Shown here one piece after another: positions 18,105-22,844 of a stretch of 22,844 nucleotides of DNA. A program made the translations under genes and the position numbers. A model generated the notes under the pieces. The model was not told the DNA's origin and made no database searches. It saw only the letters and a list, made by a program, of their open reading frames with translations. Numbering within the stretch: the first letter of the stretch is position 1; each line of letters begins with the position of its first letter. This stretch comes from Saccoglossus kowalevskii (lineage: Eukaryota; Hemichordata; Enteropneusta; Harrimaniidae): the NCBI RefSeq assembly GCF_000003605.2, contig NW_003126885.1:147646-170489 (forward strand), given 5' to 3'.

Positions 18105-18735
18105 ACAGCGCCCTAAATACCATGGAGTCGATCAGGAGTTCAGACCACAGTCACTTGGTTCAGACGTGGTTGTATGCGTTAATGTTTGGGGCTTTTCAAG
18201 CGTGAACCCTCGCTTGAAATGCTTTCGCATTGCGGCATTCGATTAAATCATTTACAAAAATTATGCAAGATGGACTGTCGAGTTTGGAGCCTCACGTTTG
18301 TTTTCCAGAAGCAGTAGCGTTTGTCGCTCAGGTTTTCTGCCTCCTCGTCGTAAGCGTAGAATCTATACGTTTTCCTAGGCCTACAAGCACAGAAAACGAG
18401 TAGATTATATAGCCTAAACGGAGTCTAAAATGGGGCCATGTCAAGCTGGGTCGAACACCTGCATAATTAATAAATGCGCCCACATTGATACCAAAAATAC
18501 AAATTTATTACAAAACTTATCAGAATACGTCGTTCTGATTGGCCGAGAGCGTGTTTTAAGTGATCATGAATCGACGAACCGCAAATCACGATTCAAATAA
18601 TTCCAGACAAAATATATATTATAAATACTAGCAGAGGTACATTAGCTCTGATACTAGTAGTATAATATGGCATTGTCGTCACGGTAAAATATGTTTGTAA
18701 TAGTATCTCCATAGGAACACCATATAACACAAGTG
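18105..18735. other. Sequence upstream of HSD17B10
   Basis: Richer in CpG than the introns as far as about 18600 (TCGTCGTAAGCG, GGCCGAGAGCG), consistent with a 5' flanking region. A second ATTGG box is at 18537-18541. No exon is supported. Confidence 0.5.
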
Positions 18736-20155
18736 CAATAGAATAGAATAGAATATTGCTTTATTACAAGAAATGTAAAAATTGATTTAAAAAAGAACTC
18801 AAAATTGGTGAACGACAAAAATACTACAGACTATTATTAATAATAATAATAGAAGAAATATTAAAATACTGTGATATGTGAGTATATCTGTTTGCAGCAC
18901 AGATTATGTATAAAATATAAAAGAACATTAGTCTTGTTTACATTTAACTAAATATTTGCAGAGAGTGATAAGATGGTTTGTATTTGGTGACTGTAGTACG
19001 AGTTTAAATTGTTTTTTTGTTGTTTAAGTTTTGGTATTCACTGTTAATTTCTTTAAGAATACTATATATGTCATCTCTGTGTTCTGTGTACAGTTTACAT
19101 TCTAGTAAATGATGTAATTAATCCTCTATTTCTTTACAGCAGGTGCATAATCTGTCTTTTACCAGTGTTTTTGGTTTTGTGTACCTTCCTGTTTCTATAG
19201 CTAGTTTGTGACTACTTGTTCTAAATTGTGCTAGTATTTTGATGTAATGTCTGTTATCTATGTGTTTTTATGTAATGTGTCATGTCTAGGGTGGTTGTGT
19301 ATGTACTGTAAGTGCGCATTTTTGTGTCGTCTCTTTTATTGTCATTGTTCCATGTGTTAGTGTAATATTCTCTGATTGAAATTATCAGTTCTTGTATTAT
19401 ATTATCTATATTACATTTAGTGTATATTTCTAAGTTGTCTTCTAATGACTTCAACCATGACCCCGGGTAATTATTTGTCTTCATTTCTTTCAGTGCATAG
19501 TATGCCAAGTTGTTGTAGTCAAGAGTTATTAGGTGTTTATAATACTTAACTGATTGGCAGTATATTTTGGAGATAAGGGGTTCCCGTCCCATTTCCATCC
19601 TATTGTTTATCTTATTATTTAAATTTAAAATTTGTCTGCAGAAACGAATGTTTCAGTTTCTGTCGTATCCCATGTAGCAGGTTTGAGAAGGACACCCCAA
19701 ATTTTTCCTGCATATGTTGAGATTGGTAATTGGGTCATATTTAACAGCTTTAATTTAATATTAATATTATTTGTATTATGTAAATATAGTCGTGATTGTA
19801 TACATTGTGCTTTGTATGCCTTGTCTGCTAGTCTATCAGCTGTAGTTACAATATTACTATTTGATTTAAAAATTACTCCTAGGTACGTGTATTGTTCTTT
19901 GACTTTTATTGAATTACTTTCTTTTGTCTTTATTAATAAGTTTATCTTCTACCAAAAAGTGTGTACTTTATCGTTCTCATCTGCTTGTTCAATGTTAGAT
20001 AATAATTTTTGTTGTTTCTCTTTCTGTAGTTTCTTTACATATTTTTTGAATTTCTTCTTCTTAGTGTAGTACATTATTCTTAGTTCACCATCTGTTGAAT
20101 TTTTTGTAACATTTTTGAAAGTGTTTGTAATTCCTATTTCATCATATTACAATAA
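18736..20155 (-). mobile_element. Non-LTR retrotransposon (LINE), internally deleted, 5'-truncated
   Basis: Read on the - strand, from about 20150 down: a linker with Q-K-E-K-Q-Q-K and H-T-F-W, then EQYTYLGVIF (the YLG of the reverse transcriptase end) and Y-A-G-K-I-W-G-V. Next is EMGREPLISKIYCQSVKYY, then SHKLAIETGRY and a C-T-C-C region. The element ends in AATAAAGCAATATTC plus a TTCTA repeat at 18736-18754, a usual LINE tail. The YADD-containing core is absent between FW and YLG, indicating internal deletion. Stops and frameshifts are present, for example a stop after I-E-D. Confidence 0.75.
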
Positions 20156-20156
20156 G

Positions 20157-20395
20157 TTAAAGGGCGGTGGTCGTCGCGCCACGCATGCGCGAGATATAAT
20201 GCGCCTGTTGTACAGATCAACGAGTACGAACTGAGACGTATCGAAGGAATCACCGGCGGTAATCAGTGCAAGTCGCGTCCAGGTCAAACCTCATACTTGT
20301 GAATTTCATTTGAAGAGCGCATTGGATTGTGGGAAAATCAATGTTTATCAACACAATTGTCACACATGCGCAGCGCGACGACCACCGCACTTCAA
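20157..20395. mobile_element. GC-rich MITE with about 35-bp inverted ends
   Basis: The left end TTAAAGGGCGGTGGTCGTCG and the inverted right end TTGAAGTGCGGTGGTCGTCG continue in parallel through CGC and CGCATG, giving a 16-bp perfect core GCGGTGGTCGTCGCGC. The 239-bp element is far richer in CpG than its surroundings. It has no coding capacity. It abuts the 5' break of the LINE at 18736-20155. I cannot assign a superfamily; a TTAA target is possible but not shown. Confidence 0.75.
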
Positions 20396-20904
20396 GATTG
20401 ACATAAACTCTATTTCCTGTCTCGTTGGCGTTTCTGTTTATTATACCGCTCTCAACGATATGTTTAATGTATAGTTACAGGGGCACAGACTGCCACGGAA
20501 AAACAACATGGCAGCTGTAGGTTATGCCAGCCCATAATCCGGTCTGGAAAATAACAGAATTTGGTATCTTGGTGAAAAAGGATATTCGACATGACTGCTG
20601 ATGTAGTTATAAACATCGGGTTAAAGAAAGGGTGTGCGCGTAACCGCAGCCAGACTGTCCCGATGACATAAGGGTTGCTTTGAACCTGAGCATTGGATGC
20701 AATCACATTCACTGGCGGGATTATACTTGGCTAATTTTGTTTTTAACTACAGTACAACTTCTAATAAACATAGATGTTTGGCGACCACAGACCACATTGG
20801 ATATCTTTTTACATCCGTTTTGTATTGAGCGACCGTTTTGTATTGAATTATGTTAAGATAACCTTGTGGACCAACTTGCTAATAAAAAATAAACAAGACT
20901 ACTT
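20396..20904. other. Spacer between mobile elements
   Basis: No gene is supported. The - strand frame 20464-20712 shows no domain. CAGTACAACTTCTAATAAAC near 20751 resembles an end of pogo/Tigger-type elements, but I found no matching inverted end. Confidence 0.4.
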
Positions 20905-21510
20905 TTAGGAAGAAAATGTTACCATTCTCTTAAATTCATACTTTAATGCTTTACCAAACACATTTGACCCAGTTACCCTGTCTTACAGGGAAGTATACTG
21001 TATAATATATGCAGATGACATTATACTTATTTCTGAGAGAAAAATGGGACTAAAAACAATCTAAAATGGAAAATATTTGTTAACACAGACAAAACAAAAT
21101 TCGTGACATCATAATGAAAATAACAGAATATTACGAAATATTGTTTACGACAAAAAAGAACTTGATAATGTAAAATATTTCAACTACTTAGTAATAGTGT
21201 AAGCGCGAATGGAAGAAGCACTGGAAAGCTTAAACAAAAATCGACAAACAGCTCTTTTTCCTTAAAAGAAAAAATAGGTCAACAATCAAACCTAAGCATG
21301 AATACAATGATTTCACTTTTTGAAAAATTAACTCGTCCAATATTAGTATATGGCTGCAATGCATGGGGTCATGACGTCATACAAATCATACTAGGAGTAG
21401 GAACAAATAATGGGAATATACGGAGAGTTGAGGAAATTTCATGTGGACATCTTTATTAAAAAGCAATTAATAAAATATTATAATCGTGTATTTTGGATTA
21501 CATATATTAT
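20905..21510 (+). mobile_element. Non-LTR retrotransposon reverse transcriptase fragment, decayed
   Basis: The + strand encodes, across several frames, N-S-Y-F-N, REVYCIIYADDIILISE (the catalytic YADD box), VNTDKTKFVTS, KYFNYL, LVYGCNAWGHD and YGELRKFHVDIFIKKQLIKY. This is the order expected from the palm to the C-terminal part of a LINE reverse transcriptase. Many stops and shifts rule out function. It lies opposite in strand to the LINE at 18736-20155 and covers the core that copy lacks; whether they are one family is untested. Confidence 0.75.
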
Positions 21511-22373
21511 TTTTTCCACCCCTCGGAATGATTGATATACACAGGCGAAGTTTTTCCAAGTCTCTCGTAGCAAGCGGCTCGCCAGGCGTTTGGATCCAAG
21601 TAGGCGTGGTCGAATACAAAGTGGGCGTTGTCATAAAAACGTATTAATTGCCAAACAAATTTACACATTTACTGTTTCACATTTACTCTCGGTACAACAA
21701 ACCAATTCATCTTTATAACCCTTCATCTTTATAAATATTTAAATTTCGATGGGAGTTGAATCCAGCTAGTCAATCAACGAGCACGAGTGCCCAGAGACGT
21801 CATTCGATGTGCTCCAATATGAAATTTCTCTCGTTTCAGTTTAAATTGTGAATTTTTTAGATAATTATATAAAGATGAAGGGAATACCTTTGTTGCGCTG
21901 AAAAATATTCCACTTGCCTATAGAAACTTCTTGTTTCAGTTTGAATTGTTAAATTTATAATATTCATAAAGATAAAGGGAATGGGTTTGTTTTGCAGAGA
22001 GTATCCTACCCTGCCAATGAGTGTTTTTTTTTGGGGGGGGGGGGGCTTTCGTGCTGTACTGCGTACTGGAACTGTTTGCGACTCGCTGTCCCGCAACTGT
22101 CAACTGTGATTGGAAATAATTAATACATATTGTTTTTTTTTAAATAAACCAACGACCATACACGGAATTAATATGTTAAAACAAAGACGATAGTTTCTTT
22201 GGGGGTTAAACCATGCAAAACGACAAATTAGAATCCCAGACCGACATTTTCAACGTTGAGGGCACTAGTCAAAACCTATGGTCACACCGATTGACCTCAA
22301 AAACTGCGTCCAATAACAACGCAGTTTACAAAATGCTTTGCCAATCACTTTCCACGTCTTATACCATAACAAA
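21511..22373. other. Upstream region of the unidentified gene
   Basis: No earlier exon is supported. It holds a degenerate direct repeat (21833-22020), ATAAAGATGAAGGG with an inverted copy near 21710-21750, and a T9-G13 run at 22024-22045. The CpG-containing stretch after 22200 is the likely 5' UTR or promoter. Confidence 0.5.
21833..22020. repeat. Degenerate tandem duplication, period about 99 bp
   Basis: GTTTCAGTTTAAATTGTGAA followed by ATAAAGATGAAGGGAATACC recurs diverged as GTTTCAGTTTGAATTGTTAA and ATAAAGATAAAGGGAATGGG. Part of the unit also appears inverted upstream (about 21708-21755). Confidence 0.65.
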
Positions 22374-22522
22374 ATGGCGGACTGCGCAAATGTTTCTGTC
22401 GCCGAATTTAGAGAAACCTTAACGAAATTGCACTATGTTGAAGAAAATAGCGATTCCAGTGGCAAATACTATTTAGATGTTTTGAAGATAATAACGGAGC
22501 ACCTTAAAATTGAACAATGTAG
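22374..22522 (+). CDS. Probable first coding exon of an unidentified gene
   Basis: An ATG in a good context (A at -3, G at +4) opens 49 codons plus two bases, ending at a strong GTGAGT donor. The product starts MADCANVSVAEFRETL and has an acidic, helical look (H-Y-V-E-E-N-S-D-S-S-G-K-Y-Y-L-D-V-L-K-I). A short upstream ORF at 22213-22422 overlaps it in another frame. The AAAATGGCGG context and CpG-containing leader look like a true 5' end. I do not recognise the family, and the rest of the gene is beyond the window. Confidence 0.5.
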
Positions 22523-22844
22523 GTGAGTGCAGTTGAAAGCAAAACCAAGAGCATTCATCCGAAACATACACATATTTAATGAAAAGTAATGACAGAAATA
22601 TAATAAAACTTTTAGGGGAATTTTTACATAAATCATTCATTTTAAGAAATGAGCTTTTTTGGATATAATACCTTGACTCTTTTTTTCTATTTTTTACGTT
22701 ATCATACTTTGATATTTTTAATCACTTATATATTTATTGCTCACAGTCACTTGGGGGCTGAAAATCAATAAATACTATTTTTTAAAAAAAAAATCATCCG
22801 CTATACGTATATAAATAAACAAGTTGTGAAACACGGCACCTAGT
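22523..22844. other. Start of the first intron of the unidentified gene
   Basis: AT-rich sequence following the GTGAGT donor. I see nothing else in it. Confidence 0.5.

Noticed and set aside
20751..20775. Possible pogo/Tigger-type transposon end (CAGTACAACTTCTAATAAAC)
   Set aside because: No matching inverted end or target duplication was found nearby, so it is kept only as a remark.
22213..22422. ORF starting MQNDKLESQ as the true start of the last gene
   Set aside because: It is in another frame and stops before the GTGAGT donor. The ATG at 22374 has better context and stays open to the donor.

Overview
This is a stretch of animal nuclear DNA. It is AT-rich, with short exons bounded by GT/AG signals, long introns, several minisatellites, MITE-like DNA transposons and decayed LINEs. 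The proteins are clearly bilaterian, and the repeat load fits a marine invertebrate (a lophotrochozoan or an invertebrate deuterostome). I cannot resolve the phylum from sequence alone.

Layout. (1) 1-9517, + strand: the 3' end of a fibulin-1-like extracellular matrix gene. The tail of one EGF exon and six complete EGF exons, nearly all phase 1, lead into two alternative last exons. One encodes a fibulin-1 D-type C-terminal domain (6017-6377). The other is a two-exon C-type domain (7488-7729 plus 9375-9517). Both acceptors sit in the same phase, so either can follow the shared exon 4761-4884. (2) 10688-18016, - strand: a complete five-exon HSD17B10 gene (mitochondrial 3-hydroxyacyl-CoA dehydrogenase type 2). 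The joined exons give 261 residues with catalytic Ser155, Tyr168 and Lys172. It is tail to tail with the fibulin gene. (3) 18081-22373: no gene that I recognise. It holds an internally deleted LINE on the - strand, a GC-rich MITE and a decayed LINE reverse transcriptase fragment on the + strand. (4) 22374-22522, + strand: the probable first coding exon of an unidentified gene that runs off the window.

Mobile DNA explains much of the rest. Three short families can be reconstructed from copies inside the window: a TTAA-flanked family, a TA-flanked family with CTGTRGAATAC ends, and a related TA-flanked family with CTGTAAAA ends. Two nested insertions can be dated relative to their hosts, because another copy in the window preserves the empty site. 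The introns carry three large minisatellites with units of 35, 31 and 20 bp.

Most notable observations: conserved C/D terminal-exon choice in the fibulin gene, with a minisatellite of 5' splice-site-like motifs just upstream of the D exon; a 46-bp copy of the HSD17B10 active-site exon in the next intron whose three differences are all silent; a DR1-type cluster of nuclear-receptor half-sites just upstream of the HSD17B10 start; and an over-represented palindrome, TACCGGTA. I found no wholly new multi-gene system.
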